A stretch of 64,000 nucleotides of DNA. Origin: Nitratireductor sp. XY-223. GTDB lineage: Bacteria > Pseudomonadota > Alphaproteobacteria > Rhizobiales > Rhizobiaceae. Position 1 is the first letter of the stretch, and the number at the start of each line of letters is the position of its first letter. The position numbers were made by a program, and so were the translations under genes. Positions 36,400 to 47,046 of this stretch are shown one piece after another. Location of the stretch: NCBI RefSeq assembly GCF_004959855.1, contig NZ_SPNT01000003.1, positions 62,001 to 126,000 of the forward strand. The letters are read 5' to 3'. The notes below the pieces were generated by a model. It did not search any database and was not told the origin of the DNA. It was given only the letters and a program-made list of their open reading frames with translations.

Positions 36400-39360
36400 T
36401 TGATCAGCACAGGAGCGGCGGATGCCGCGACCGTTGCCGAATACGGCCGGCCGATAAAGGCCGTATCGCCAGAAGCTTCCCAGGAATTCTTGATTGACCT
36501 TCGCAATTTGGCGGCGGATCAGGCTGATTTAGAAGAATTTTTGGACACGCAGTCGCCACAGAGGGAGCTTCTCCTCGGTGCGGCAGCCCTGTCACCCTAT
36601 CTGCGCGATATCGCGCTGGCCCACCCCGAATGCATCCTGCCGACCTTCGTCACCAAGCCGGAGGTCCTGCTCGACGGACTGGTGGAAAGCGCCATGAACG
36701 CGTGGCGCGAGAACTCGGCGGAAGCCGATCTGATGCGCCGGTTGCGCGATCTGAAGCGGCGGCTGGCCTTTTCACTGGCGCTCTACGATCTCGGCCGCAT
36801 GCTGGAAACACGCACAATCACCGCCTGGCTCAGCGCCTTTGCCCGCGCCAGCGTGTCCGCAACGGTCAACCATCTGCTGCACACGGCGCATGACGCCGGC
36901 AAGCTCGTTCTGAAGGATGCGGACAATCCCAGCCGCGGATCCGGTCTCGCGGTCATCGGCATGGGCAAACTCGGCTCAAGCGAACTGAACTACTCGTCGG
37001 ATATCGACCTGGTGGTGATCTACGATCCGCAGGCCGCCATCGTCAATGACCGCAACGAGGCAACCGATGTCTTTTCGCGCCTGGTGCGGCGACTGATCCA
37101 CATATTGCAGGAGCGGACGGGCGACGGCTATGTCTTCCGCACCGACCTGCGCCTGCGCCCGGATCCGGGCTCGACCCCGCTGGCGCTGCCCTACGAGGCG
37201 GCGCTGCATTACTACGAGGGCAGGGGCCAGAACTGGGAGCGCGCGGCCTATATCAAGGCCGACGTCGCGGCCGGCGACTTGCAGACCGGAAGCGCCTTTT
37301 GCCGCGACCTGACGCCGTTCATCTTTCGCAAATACCTGGATTACGTCGCCATTGCCGACATCCACTCGATCAAGCGGCAGATCCACGCCCACAAGGGCTT
37401 CGGCGAAATCTCCGTCTATGGCCACAATGTCAAACTCGGCCGTGGCGGCATCCGCGAGATCGAGTTCTTCGTGCAGACCCAGCAACTGATTGCCGGCGGG
37501 CGCATGCCGGCGCTGCGCACCAGGCCGACCGAGGCGACGCTTGCGGCGCTGGCCGAAGCGGGATGGATCGACCGCGAGACGGAGGCGTCGCTGAGGGATG
37601 CCTACTGGTTCCTGCGCGACGTCGAGCACCGGATCCAGATGCGCCGCGACGAGCAAAGCCACGTCCTGCCCGACAATGATGAAGAGCTGGAGCCGATCGC
37701 GCTCATGATGGGCTTTGACGACACGGACGGCTTCGCCGCGCAGCTGCGGGCGACCCTGAAACTCGTCGAGAAGCACTACGCCAGGCTCTTCGAACACGAA
37801 AAGGGCCTGACGGCCGGCAACGGCAACCTGGTCTTCACGGGTGACGACGATGACCCCGGAACCATCGAAACGCTCTCCCGCATGGGCTTTCAGCGGCCCT
37901 CCGACATGTCCCGCGTCATCCGCACCTGGCACTACGGCCGCTACCGCGCCACCCAGACCGCCGCCGCCCGCAAGCGCCTCACCGACCTGATGCCGGAACT
38001 GTTGCAGATTTTCGCCGACACGGGGCGCCCCGACGAAACCCTGTTGAAATTCGACGCCTTCCTGTCCGGCCTGCCAGCCGGCATCCAGCTGTTTTCGCTG
38101 CTCGGAACCAATTCCGGGTTGATGTCGCTGCTCGTCAGCATCCTCGGCTCCGCGCCGAAACTCGCTTCCGTGATCAGCCGCAAACCGCATGTTTTCGACG
38201 GCATGCTGGATCCGACACTGCTTGCCGAACTGCCGACACGGGAAGTCCTTTCCGAACGCCTTGAAGCGTTCCTGGACGGCGATTTCGTCTATGAGGAGGT
38301 TCTGGACCGGCTGCGCATTTTCGCCGCCGAACAGAAGTTCCTGATCGGCGTGCGGCTCCTGACCGGCGCGATCAATGGCGAACGCGCCGGGCGCGCGTTC
38401 TCGCACCTGGCGGATCTGACGCTGAAGGCCGCGATTGCCGCGGTCCGCACCGAGATGGAGGCCGCCCACGGCCGGGTCGATGGCGGCACGCTGGCCGTGG
38501 TCGGCCTCGGAAAGCTCGGCAGCCTGGAAATGACGGCCGAATCCGACATCGACATGATCCTGCTTTATTCGCACGATCCCGAATGCATGGAATCGGACGG
38601 CAAGAAGCCGATCGATCCGGTCCGCTACTACACCCGGTTCACGCAGCGGCTCGTCGCCGCGCTGTCCGCACCGACAGCGGAAGGCGTCCTTTACGAGGTG
38701 GATCTGCGGCTGCGGCCCTCCGGAAACAAGGGGCCCGTGGCAACGCATATCAGGGCGTTCCGCAAGTATCAGCGCGAGGAAGCGTGGACGTGGGAGCACA
38801 TGGCGCTGACCCGCGCCCGCATCGTTGCCGGCGACCCTGATATCGCCGCCGATGCAGAGGCCGTTTTCGCCGACGTCCTGTCCCGCTCTCGCGACATTGA
38901 GAAAACCGCCGCGGACATCGAGGAGATGCGCAAGCGCATCGAAGACGAGAAACCCGCCAAGAATATCTGGGACCTGAAGCTCATTCCCGGCGGGCTGATC
39001 GATATCGAGTTCATCGCCCAGTTCCTGCGCCTGCATGCCGCGCGTCTGGAGCGGGACGGTCCGTCGCCCGGGACGCGCACCAAATCGCTTCTGGAAAACC
39101 TGGCGCCGTCGATGATCGGCGAGGATTCGGCGGCGACTCTGATGGATGCGCTGAAGCTGTACACCCAGATATCCCAGGTCATTCGCCTTTGCCTCGAAGA
39201 GCGCTTCGATCCGGAGAGCGCGCCGCTTGCCTTTCGCGAACTGATGCTGCGCGGCGTCGACTTTCCCGATATCGGCATGCTCGAGGCGCATCTGAAGGAA
39301 ACGTCGGGAGACGTGCGGGCGATCTTCGAGAAGACCATCTGCCACAGGCAACTGCTCTAG
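36400..39360 (+). CDS. glnE: Bifunctional glutamine synthetase adenylyltransferase/deadenylylase
   Basis: 986 residues with two nucleotidyltransferase domains in tandem: the N-terminal deadenylylase (GSSELNYSSDIDLVVIYD) and the C-terminal adenylyltransferase (GSLEMTAESDIDMILLYS). It switches glutamine synthetase activity in response to PII and so sets nitrogen assimilation. The start is TTG 36400, three bases after the kinase stop, with AGG upstream; the next in-frame ATG is deep in the conserved part. A full-length gene with no sign of decay. Confidence 0.95.
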   Translation: MISTGAADAATVAEYGRPIKAVSPEASQEFLIDLRNLAADQADLEEFLDTQSPQRELLLGAAALSPYLRDIALAHPECILPTFVTKPEVLLDGLVESAMNAWRENSAEADLMRRLRDLKRRLAFSLALYDLGRMLETRTITAWLSAFARASVSATVNHLLHTAHDAGKLVLKDADNPSRGSGLAVIGMGKLGSSELNYSSDIDLVVIYDPQAAIVNDRNEATDVFSRLVRRLIHILQERTGDGYVFRTDLRLRPDPGSTPLALPYEAALHYYEGRGQNWERAAYIKADVAAGDLQTGSAFCRDLTPFIFRKYLDYVAIADIHSIKRQIHAHKGFGEISVYGHNVKLGRGGIREIEFFVQTQQLIAGGRMPALRTRPTEATLAALAEAGWIDRETEASLRDAYWFLRDVEHRIQMRRDEQSHVLPDNDEELEPIALMMGFDDTDGFAAQLRATLKLVEKHYARLFEHEKGLTAGNGNLVFTGDDDDPGTIETLSRMGFQRPSDMSRVIRTWHYGRYRATQTAAARKRLTDLMPELLQIFADTGRPDETLLKFDAFLSGLPAGIQLFSLLGTNSGLMSLLVSILGSAPKLASVISRKPHVFDGMLDPTLLAELPTREVLSERLEAFLDGDFVYEEVLDRLRIFAAEQKFLIGVRLLTGAINGERAGRAFSHLADLTLKAAIAAVRTEMEAAHGRVDGGTLAVVGLGKLGSLEMTAESDIDMILLYSHDPECMESDGKKPIDPVRYYTRFTQRLVAALSAPTAEGVLYEVDLRLRPSGNKGPVATHIRAFRKYQREEAWTWEHMALTRARIVAGDPDIAADAEAVFADVLSRSRDIEKTAADIEEMRKRIEDEKPAKNIWDLKLIPGGLIDIEFIAQFLRLHAARLERDGPSPGTRTKSLLENLAPSMIGEDSAATLMDALKLYTQISQVIRLCLEERFDPESAPLAFRELMLRGVDFPDIGMLEAHLKETSGDVRAIFEKTICHRQLL

Positions 39361-39361
39361 A

Positions 39362-41692
39362 TTAGCGGAACTTCCTGTGCGGGTTGAACGGCAGGCGCAG
39401 GGATACGATCGTTCCGACATCCGGCGTCGAGCGGATCTTCATGGCGCCGCCGTGCAGAGCGACCAGCGCCTTGGAGATCGCCAGCCCCAGCCCGGATCCG
39501 CCGCGGCTCTTGGAGAACTGGTTCTGGACCTGTTCGAAGGGCTGGCCGATCCGCTTGAGCGATTTCTTCGGAATGCCGATCCCCGTGTCCTCGATGGTCA
39601 GTGTCACGGCGTCGGAATACTTGCGGGCGCGCACCGAGATGTGCCCGCCGTCCTCGGTGAATTTCGTCGCATTGGACAGAAGGTTCAAGAGTACCTGCTT
39701 GATCGCCCGCCGGTCCGCATGCAGCGTCAGGCCGGCGGATATCTTCGAATCCAGCGAAATGGACTTGGCTTTCGCCTGAACCGCGACGAGGCGCAGCGTC
39801 TCTTCGATCAGCGGCGCGATGTCGATCCGCTCGCACGCCAGTTGCAGCCGTCCCGCTTCGATCTTGGACATGTCGAGAATGTCGTTGATGAGGCCGAGCA
39901 GGTGTTTGCCGCTGTTGTTGATGTCGTTGGCATATTCCTCGTACTTCTCCGAGCCGAGCGGTCCGAACATGCGGTTCTGGAGGATTTCCGAAAACCCGAT
40001 AATGGCGTTCAGCGGCGTGCGTAGTTCATGCGACATGTTTGCCAGAAACTCGGATTTGGCCTTGTTGGCGGCCTCCGCGCGGTCCTTTTCAGCCAGGAAC
40101 TTGGCATTCAGCTCGCTGAGTTCGACGGCCTTTTCCTCGAGCCGGCCCTGCGAGGCCGACAGGTCGCCGATGCTTGCCATGAGCCTTCGCTCAGAGTCGC
40201 GCAGCCGGTCCTGGTGGCGCTTGAGCTGCGTGATGTCGGTACCGACCGAAACCGAACCGCCCTCGCGGGTGGCGCGCTCATTGATCTGCAGCCATCGCCC
40301 GTCCGCAAGCTGCACCTCCAGGCTCTTTGCGTCGCTGTAGCCGTCGGAAGCCGCAACGGACTTTTTGACGACCGGCCGTCTCGTCGCCGCAAGCACCTCG
40401 GACTTGGCGGTGCCCGGGCGCACGGCGTCGTCGGGAAGTCCGTAGATGCGCTGGTATTTCGAGTTGCACATGACAAGACGGTCGTCGCGATCCCACAGGA
40501 CAAAGGATTCCGACGTGCTTTCCACGGCGTCGAACAGTCTCTGGTCGGCTTCCACCGAACGCTGGGCAAGCCGCTGCTGTTCCGTGACATCCATGGCGAT
40601 GCCGATCAGGTGCATCGGCTCGTCCGCGTTGTGTGTGATCTGGCCGCGCGCTCTTAGGAGGATGTAGTGGCCGTCCGCGTGGCGCATGCGGAACGTGTGG
40701 TCGATCTGGGTGACCTGTCCGCGCGCGATGGACCGGGCCACCTCGTAAAGGCTCTTGTCGTCCGGATGCATCAACTGCGTCACGTCCCGGTAGGAAAGCA
40801 CGCAGTCGCGCGGCGCCCGGCCGAGGATTTCGTACATCGAGCGCGACCAGTAGAGACGGCCCAGATCCAGGTCCCAGTCCCAGAGCCCGCAGCGGCCGCG
40901 CGACAGGGCCGTGTCGACCCGGTGGTGCGCCTCGAGATAGATCGCGTCGGCATCACGGGCGCGCGAGGCCTGGGTGAAATAGGCATAGAGGATGACGAGC
41001 AGGATGCTCGATGTCGCGGCGAACAGGGTCACGTTGAGCGAGACTTCCTGTTTCCAGGGCTCCAGGATGCGCGCCGCCGGCGTCAGTGCGGTCACCGCGC
41101 CGACGCCGCCCGGCAGGTTTGCCTGCGCGGCGTAATAGGTCCGTTTCCCGTATCTGATCTTGTGGACGCCGGCCCGCACGCCGAACAGGCGCAACGGCGA
41201 TGACGACGGTAAAACCTGCTCCAGGCTCTGTCCGACAAAGCGGTTTCCGCTGGATGTCGCCGCAAAGATGCGGCCGTCCGCGTTCGACATCATCAAAAAC
41301 CGGCCGTCCGTGATCAGCGTGGCCGGCACCGCATCGCTGATTGTCAGCTCGACGTTCCAGCGGTGCATGGATTTGAAGGATTCAGTCTCGGCCGCGAGCG
41401 CCGCCGCACCGGCAAGGGCCGTCAGCGCGGTTGCCTGCTTCGCGTTGCTCTCGAGCTGGCCGCGCTCGTTGAGCAGATCCGTCATGCGCGCCGCGGCGAT
41501 GACGATCAGGAATAAAACGATAAGGACCGGTATCGAGCGCTTGAGGACCGGTTCCGCCTTGACGAGCCTGCTGTAGGCCGGCTTTGCAAACAGTTTCGCA
41601 TGCCCGGCCAGTTCCGAACGCCAGTCCGGGCCGTCCCGTAGACTGGATAGACTCTCCCCGTCAGTAGCGCCCGCACGCCGCGCTTCTGCCAT
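39362..41692 (-). CDS. Multi-PAS sensor histidine kinase (PdhS/DivJ/PleC-like)
   Basis: 776 residues. Two membrane helices (about 50-70 and 220-245) bracket an extracytoplasmic domain. Two PAS domains follow (about 275-390, GRAPRDCVLSYRDVTQLMHPDD; about 400-505, WDRDDRLVMCNSKYQRIYGLPD), then a coiled linker (SELNAKFLAEKDRAEAANKA), HisKA with NMSHELRTPLNAIIGFSEIL and HATPase (NLLSNATKFTE, DTGIGIPKKSL, GSGLGLAISKALVALHGG). No receiver domain, as expected for PdhS-type kinases acting on DivK. ATG 41692 has AAGGTGGG upstream. It ends 1 nt from glnE on the opposite strand. Which PdhS paralogue it is cannot be told. Confidence 0.82.
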   Translation of the reverse strand: MAEARRAGATDGESLSSLRDGPDWRSELAGHAKLFAKPAYSRLVKAEPVLKRSIPVLIVLFLIVIAAARMTDLLNERGQLESNAKQATALTALAGAAALAAETESFKSMHRWNVELTISDAVPATLITDGRFLMMSNADGRIFAATSSGNRFVGQSLEQVLPSSSPLRLFGVRAGVHKIRYGKRTYYAAQANLPGGVGAVTALTPAARILEPWKQEVSLNVTLFAATSSILLVILYAYFTQASRARDADAIYLEAHHRVDTALSRGRCGLWDWDLDLGRLYWSRSMYEILGRAPRDCVLSYRDVTQLMHPDDKSLYEVARSIARGQVTQIDHTFRMRHADGHYILLRARGQITHNADEPMHLIGIAMDVTEQQRLAQRSVEADQRLFDAVESTSESFVLWDRDDRLVMCNSKYQRIYGLPDDAVRPGTAKSEVLAATRRPVVKKSVAASDGYSDAKSLEVQLADGRWLQINERATREGGSVSVGTDITQLKRHQDRLRDSERRLMASIGDLSASQGRLEEKAVELSELNAKFLAEKDRAEAANKAKSEFLANMSHELRTPLNAIIGFSEILQNRMFGPLGSEKYEEYANDINNSGKHLLGLINDILDMSKIEAGRLQLACERIDIAPLIEETLRLVAVQAKAKSISLDSKISAGLTLHADRRAIKQVLLNLLSNATKFTEDGGHISVRARKYSDAVTLTIEDTGIGIPKKSLKRIGQPFEQVQNQFSKSRGGSGLGLAISKALVALHGGAMKIRSTPDVGTIVSLRLPFNPHRKFR

Positions 41693-41906
41693 GTGTCCCA
41701 CCTTATAATTTTTAAGTGATTCGGCCGCCGCATGTCCGAACCTGCCCTAATGAATCAAAGGTGATTCGCCTTGTCCAGCCCTGTTGTTAATTCTTTTTTA
41801 ACTCTTTAAAAACGCAGCATAATTTTGATTGTTGCGGGCGCTTCCGCCGTTTTGCAATGCGAAAGAACCGCGTCAGGAAAGCAAATCACCCGATTGATTT
41901 TCCGGC

Positions 41907-44546
41907 TTATTGACCGAGCGTCCTGTCGGTGATGTCCCGCACATCGGGGGAAAGGGACGATTGCTGCGCGATCGTGGCAAGCGCAGCCCGGGCTTTTTCC
42001 TGGCGCACCGGTTCGAGCGATTTCCAGGAACGCATGGCCGTCAGGATACGCGCCGCGACCTGTGGATTGCGCTGATCGAGATCGATGATCTGTTCGGCGA
42101 GGAACTCGTATGCGGCGCCGTCGGGCAGATTGAAACCCGTCGGGTTGCCCGCGGCGAAACTGCCGATCAACGCCCGGACTCGGTTCGGGTTCTCGATCGA
42201 AAAGTGCCGGGTGCCCATCAGCCGCATGACGCGCTCGAGGGTGTCGGGGCCGGGGATCGTCGCCTGGATCATCAGCCACTTGTCGATGACGAGCGGATTG
42301 TCGCGGAAGCGCAGTTCGAATTCCGCCAGCGCTGTCTCGGCGCCCGCCGATCCGGGGAAGCGGTGAACCAGGATGCCGAGAACGCCGCTCATGATCGTCA
42401 TGTTGTCGGCAGAGCGGATGATCGGCAACAGCGCGTCGGGCGGCAGAGCCACATGTGTCAGGTAGCCGAGGCCGGCGAGATAGAGGGCACGCCGACCGGC
42501 GTTGTCCGCATCCGGGCTGTAGCGGCCGCCGGGCATGATGTTCTCGATGATGCCCTCGAATGTCTCGCGGCCGCGCGATGCGATGCCGTCGATGACGGAT
42601 TTGCGCGCCGCAAAGATCGCATCGGGATCGATTCCGGTGCCGATTTCACGGGCAATGTCGGCCTCGCCCGGAAGGCTGATCGCCTGGCCGCGCAGCGCAG
42701 GCTCAAGGGCATCGTCATTTGCCGTGGACAACAGGCTGTCGATCAGGGCATCGCCGCAGCCGACGGACTGGCCGTCGCGTATCGCGCCGGTCGCTGCGAT
42801 CAGTTCCCGCATCGCCAGTTCGCTGAGCGCCTGCCATCGCGAGTACGGATCGGTCTCGAACCGGGCGAGATGCGCGAGATCCGATGACGATTGCTCGTAC
42901 CGGATGTTGATCGGGGCCGAGAAGCTCCGGTTCAGGGAGAGCGATGGCCGCGCGCCGATATCCTCGAAGACAACGCAGTGGCTGCGTTCCCTGACGTGCA
43001 TAACATCGCCGCTGACATCGATGCCGGCGACGCTGTGCGCCGCGATCTCCTTGCCGTCCGGATCGAAAAGCCCGAAACGCAGCGGGATATGCATTTGTTT
43101 TTTCCCGTCCTCACCGGGCGTCGGCGGAACCGATTGTTCGATATCGACGGTGAGCTTCTTGGCCGATGCGTCGAAGCGCGACGCAATGGATAAAACGGGC
43201 GTTCCGGCCTGGTGGTACCAGACGGAAAACTGGGAAAGATCGGTTCCGTTGGCATCCTCGAAACAGGCCAGGAAATCCTCGATCGTCGCCGCATCCCCGT
43301 CGTGGCGGGTGAAATAGAGATCAAGCCCCCGTTTGAAGTCTTCGGCACCGAGGATGGTGGCCAGCATGCGCACCACCTCGGAGCCTTTTTCATAGACCGT
43401 CGCCGTATAGAAATTGTTGATCTCGCTGTATCGCACCGGCCGCACCGGGTGGGCGAGGGGGCCGCTGTCCTCCGGAAACTGATGTGCCTTCAGCAGGCGG
43501 ACCTCGGCGATGCGTTTGACCGGCCGAGACCGCATGTCCGCCGAGAACTCGTGGTCGCGATAGACCGTCAGGCCTTCCTTGAGACAGAGCTGGAACCAGT
43601 CGCGGCAGGTGATGCGGTTTCCGGTCCAGTTGTGAAAATACTCGTGCGCGATGATCGCTTCGATATTGGCGTAGTCCGTATCGGTCGCCGTGTCCGCGTC
43701 GGCCAGCACGTATTTATCGTTGAAGATGTTGAGGCCCTTGTTCTCCATGGCGCCCATGTTGAAGTCGGACACGGCGACGATCATGAAGACACTGAGATCG
43801 TATTCCCGGCCGAACCGTTCCTCGTCCCATGTCATGGCGCGCTTGAGCGCGTCCATTGCGTAGGCTGCACGGTCTTCCTTACCGTGCTCGACATAGATTT
43901 CCAGTTTGACCGGCTTGCCCGACGCGGTGGTGAAGTCGTCCCGGACCACGGCCAGGTCGCCGGCGACCAGTGCAAAAAGATAGCTCGGCTTGGGATGCGG
44001 ATCCTGCCAGACGGCATAGTGCCATCCTTCGCCAAGCGCGCCGCTTTCCTTCGGGTTGCCGTTGGACAGGAGCAGCGGCGCGTCTTTCTTCGGTGCCTCG
44101 ATCCGCGTCGTGTAGGTCGCCAGCACGTCCGGCCGGTCGAGGAAATAGGTGATGCGGCGAAAGCCCTCAGCCTCGCACTGGGTGCAATAGACGCCGTTGG
44201 ACCGGTAAAGGCCCATCAGCTTGGTGTTTTCCGCCGGCGCGACCTCCGTGACGATCTCCAGCGTAAAGAACTCCGTTGCCGGAAGGTCCCGGATCTCGAG
44301 CCTGGATGGCGAGGCATCGAACCTGCCGCTGTCGGCGGTCCGCCCGTCGATCTTGAGATCCACGAATGTCAGTTCGTCGCCGTCGAGGACGAGCGGCGCA
44401 TCGCCGCCGGAGCGCCTCCGCAGCGCGATACGGCTGGTGACCACCGTCCTTGACGCATCGAGCCGGAACGTCAGGTCGACGGTCTCGATCTCGAAATCCG
44501 TCGGTTTGTAGTCTTCGAGACGAACTTCCTGTCCGGTTCTGGTCAT
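41907..44546 (-). CDS. pepN: Aminopeptidase N
   Basis: 879-residue M1 zinc aminopeptidase of the E. coli PepN type. It has the substrate-binding GAMEN (FNMGAMENKGLNIFN), the zinc site HEYFH in AIIAHEYFHNWTGNRITCRDW with the distal Glu in LKEGLTVYRDHEF, and the long C-terminal helical domain. It removes N-terminal residues from peptides in the cytosol. The track extends to 44837, but ATG 44546 (MTRTGQEVRLEDYKPTDFEI) gives the family length and N-terminus. Divergent from the molybdenum hydroxylase gene. Confidence 0.95.
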   Translation of the reverse strand: MTRTGQEVRLEDYKPTDFEIETVDLTFRLDASRTVVTSRIALRRRSGGDAPLVLDGDELTFVDLKIDGRTADSGRFDASPSRLEIRDLPATEFFTLEIVTEVAPAENTKLMGLYRSNGVYCTQCEAEGFRRITYFLDRPDVLATYTTRIEAPKKDAPLLLSNGNPKESGALGEGWHYAVWQDPHPKPSYLFALVAGDLAVVRDDFTTASGKPVKLEIYVEHGKEDRAAYAMDALKRAMTWDEERFGREYDLSVFMIVAVSDFNMGAMENKGLNIFNDKYVLADADTATDTDYANIEAIIAHEYFHNWTGNRITCRDWFQLCLKEGLTVYRDHEFSADMRSRPVKRIAEVRLLKAHQFPEDSGPLAHPVRPVRYSEINNFYTATVYEKGSEVVRMLATILGAEDFKRGLDLYFTRHDGDAATIEDFLACFEDANGTDLSQFSVWYHQAGTPVLSIASRFDASAKKLTVDIEQSVPPTPGEDGKKQMHIPLRFGLFDPDGKEIAAHSVAGIDVSGDVMHVRERSHCVVFEDIGARPSLSLNRSFSAPINIRYEQSSSDLAHLARFETDPYSRWQALSELAMRELIAATGAIRDGQSVGCGDALIDSLLSTANDDALEPALRGQAISLPGEADIAREIGTGIDPDAIFAARKSVIDGIASRGRETFEGIIENIMPGGRYSPDADNAGRRALYLAGLGYLTHVALPPDALLPIIRSADNMTIMSGVLGILVHRFPGSAGAETALAEFELRFRDNPLVIDKWLMIQATIPGPDTLERVMRLMGTRHFSIENPNRVRALIGSFAAGNPTGFNLPDGAAYEFLAEQIIDLDQRNPQVAARILTAMRSWKSLEPVRQEKARAALATIAQQSSLSPDVRDITDRTLGQ

Positions 44547-44736
44547 AATCCCTGTTCCGTTCCGCTGGGCGTGCTCGTTGCTGTAGTCTCCAACGGGTTG
44601 TGCCGTCAACACAATCCCGAAGGGCAAGCGACGATTGAAATCGGTGCTTGTGGTGACAATGCGCCGGCCACGCCCTATAAAGGGATCAGGACGCGGTTCC
44701 TGTTCCATTCCGGTTCTCCAACGCACAGGTTTGTCG

Positions 44737-47046
44737 ATGAATATTGTGACTCCGAAATTCGGCGTCGGGGCCTCCGCGCTTCGAAAAGAAGATGATGCCC
44801 TGGTCCGAGGCAAGGGCCGTTTTTCAGACGATTTCAACAGGCCGGACCAGCTATACGGCTACGTGCTGCGTTCCCCCTACGCGGCGGCAAATTTCAAGAT
44901 CGCATCGGTCGCGGACGCCGCGGCCTCGGAGGGCGTGCACCTGGTCATGACCGCCAGGGATGTCTCGCACCTCGGCAGCATCCACTGTTTCACGCCCGTA
45001 AAGCAGCCCGACGGAACCAAATGCGAGCTGCGCGAGACGCCGATCCTGTGCGACGGCCAGGTCCGTTATGTCGGCGACGCGGTCGCCTTTGTCGTCGCCG
45101 AGAGCACGAAACAGGCGCAGGACGCCGCCGAACTGATCGAAATCGAATGGGACGATGTCGAAGCCGTTGCTGACATGGAGGCGGCGCTCGGCGACGACGC
45201 ACCGCTGCTTTGGCCGGAACTCGGATCCAACCGGGTCTATCTCTACGAGCAGGGCGACGAAGGCGAAACGGCCGCGGCTTTCGAGAAAGCCCATCACGTT
45301 ACGGAAATCTCCTTCGTCAACAACCGGCTTGTGTCCAACTTCATGGAGCCGCGCGCGGCGCTGGCCGAGTGGAACCCGCAGGACGAAAGCTTCGAGCTGA
45401 TCATGGGATCGCAAGGCGTCCACGGCATTCGCAACACGCTCGCAAACCATGTCTTCGACATGGACCAGGAGAAGATCCGGGTGATTTCCGGCGATGTGGG
45501 CGGCGGCTTCGGAACGCGCGTTCACAACTACCGCGAATATCCGCTCGTCATGGAGGCCGCGCGCCGGCTGGACCGCCCGGTCAAGACGCTGGCCGACCGG
45601 TCCGAGCATTTCATGGCGGATGCGCACGGGCGCGACAATCTCGTCAATGCGAAGATGGCCCTGGATGAAGACGGCCGTTTCCTGGCGCTCAGCATCGATG
45701 TAAGGGCCAATATGGGCGCCTATCTCAGCGGTTTCGGGCCGAGCATCCCGCTGTTCGGCGCCATGATGGCCACCGGTGTCTACGATATTCGCAAGCACCA
45801 CATGCGCATCCAGGGCGTCTATACGAACACGACGCCCGTGGACGCCTATCGCGGCGCCGGCCGTCCGGAAGCGGCGCTGCTGCTGGAGCGGCTCGTCGAT
45901 GCCTGCGCGCGCGAGACCGGCATCGATCCGGCCGAATTGCGCCGTCGCAATTTCATCCGGCCCGAGCAGTTTCCTTACACCACCGTTTCCGGCCGCAAAT
46001 ACGATGTCGGCGAATACCAGGGACACCTGGACATGGCCCTTGAACGGGCCGGGTACGCGGATTTCGAGGCACGCGCAGAGGAGGCGCGCAAGCGCGGCAA
46101 GATCCGCGGTCTGGGTCTTTCCGTCTATATCGAGGCCTGCGCCTTCACCGGATCCGAGCCGGCACATCTGCAGCTCAACGACGACGGGACGGTCACACTT
46201 TTCATCGGCACCCAGACGAACGGGCAGGGCCATGCGACCGCCTACAGCCAGTTCATCGCCGACCGTATCGGCATCGACTTCGACAAGATCATCGTCAGAC
46301 AGGGCGACACCAACGATCTGTCGAAAGGCGGTGGAACGGGCGGCTCGCGCTCGGTGCCGCTCGGCGGTGTGTCGGTCGACCGCGCGGGCGAAATGCTCGC
46401 CAGGCAGATGCGGCAGATCGCGTCCGACCAGCTTGAAGCGGCGGTCGAGGACATCGAACTGGTGAATGGAGAGGCGCGCGTCGTCGGGACGGACCAGAAG
46501 ATCAGCTACGAGGGGCTCGCCGAGGCCGCCGAAGACAAGGAGCAGTTGAAGGCGGTCGCAGACATCAAGCAGGACGAGGCGACCTATCCCAACGGCACAC
46601 ACATCTGCGAGATCGAGATCGACCCGGATACGGGAAAGGCGGAGATCGTTGCCTACAATATCGTCGACGATTTCGGCGTGGTGGTGAACCCGGTCCTGCT
46701 GATGGGGCAGATCCACGGCGGCGCCGTCCAGGGCATCGGCCAGTGCCTTCTCGAAGGAGCGGAATACAGCGACGACGGGCAGTTGCTGACGGCGAGTTTC
46801 ATGGACTATGCCATGCCGCGCGCCGACAACATGCCGTCCTTCAGCTTCGAAACGCGCAATGTGCCGTCGACGACCAATGCCATGGGTATCAAGGGTGCCG
46901 GCGAGGCCGCCACGATCGGCGCCTGCCCGGCGGTGCTTAATTCCGTGATCGATGCGCTCGACCGCGCCTACGGCATACGCCACATCGAAATGCCGACGAC
47001 CCCGCACCGCATCTGGTCGGCGATCCAGGAGGCAAAGGGCGCGTGA
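44737..47046 (+). CDS. Xanthine dehydrogenase family molybdopterin-binding subunit (orphan)
   Basis: 769 residues, the large subunit class of molybdenum hydroxylases (CoxL/CutL/XdhB). Visible motifs are GDVGGGFGTR near the Moco site, AYRGAGRPEAALLLERL and the catalytic Glu in KGAGEAATIGACPAV. The CO dehydrogenase form I signature AYxCSFR is absent, so it is not a true CO dehydrogenase. No FAD (CoxM-like) or 2Fe-2S (CoxS-like) subunit gene is adjacent, which is unusual. It is coupled to a DMT exporter by a 4-nt overlap. ATG 44737 is preferred over the track start 44635. Substrate unknown. Confidence 0.85.
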   Translation: MNIVTPKFGVGASALRKEDDALVRGKGRFSDDFNRPDQLYGYVLRSPYAAANFKIASVADAAASEGVHLVMTARDVSHLGSIHCFTPVKQPDGTKCELRETPILCDGQVRYVGDAVAFVVAESTKQAQDAAELIEIEWDDVEAVADMEAALGDDAPLLWPELGSNRVYLYEQGDEGETAAAFEKAHHVTEISFVNNRLVSNFMEPRAALAEWNPQDESFELIMGSQGVHGIRNTLANHVFDMDQEKIRVISGDVGGGFGTRVHNYREYPLVMEAARRLDRPVKTLADRSEHFMADAHGRDNLVNAKMALDEDGRFLALSIDVRANMGAYLSGFGPSIPLFGAMMATGVYDIRKHHMRIQGVYTNTTPVDAYRGAGRPEAALLLERLVDACARETGIDPAELRRRNFIRPEQFPYTTVSGRKYDVGEYQGHLDMALERAGYADFEARAEEARKRGKIRGLGLSVYIEACAFTGSEPAHLQLNDDGTVTLFIGTQTNGQGHATAYSQFIADRIGIDFDKIIVRQGDTNDLSKGGGTGGSRSVPLGGVSVDRAGEMLARQMRQIASDQLEAAVEDIELVNGEARVVGTDQKISYEGLAEAAEDKEQLKAVADIKQDEATYPNGTHICEIEIDPDTGKAEIVAYNIVDDFGVVVNPVLLMGQIHGGAVQGIGQCLLEGAEYSDDGQLLTASFMDYAMPRADNMPSFSFETRNVPSTTNAMGIKGAGEAATIGACPAVLNSVIDALDRAYGIRHIEMPTTPHRIWSAIQEAKGA

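Noticed and set aside
36976-39420. Minus-strand ORF of 814 aa
   Set aside because: Antisense shadow of glnE, which has both nucleotidyltransferase motifs on the plus strand.
44737-47046. Aerobic carbon monoxide dehydrogenase large subunit
   Set aside because: The form I signature with the active-site Cys (AYxCSFR) is replaced by AYRGAGRPE and partner subunits are absent.
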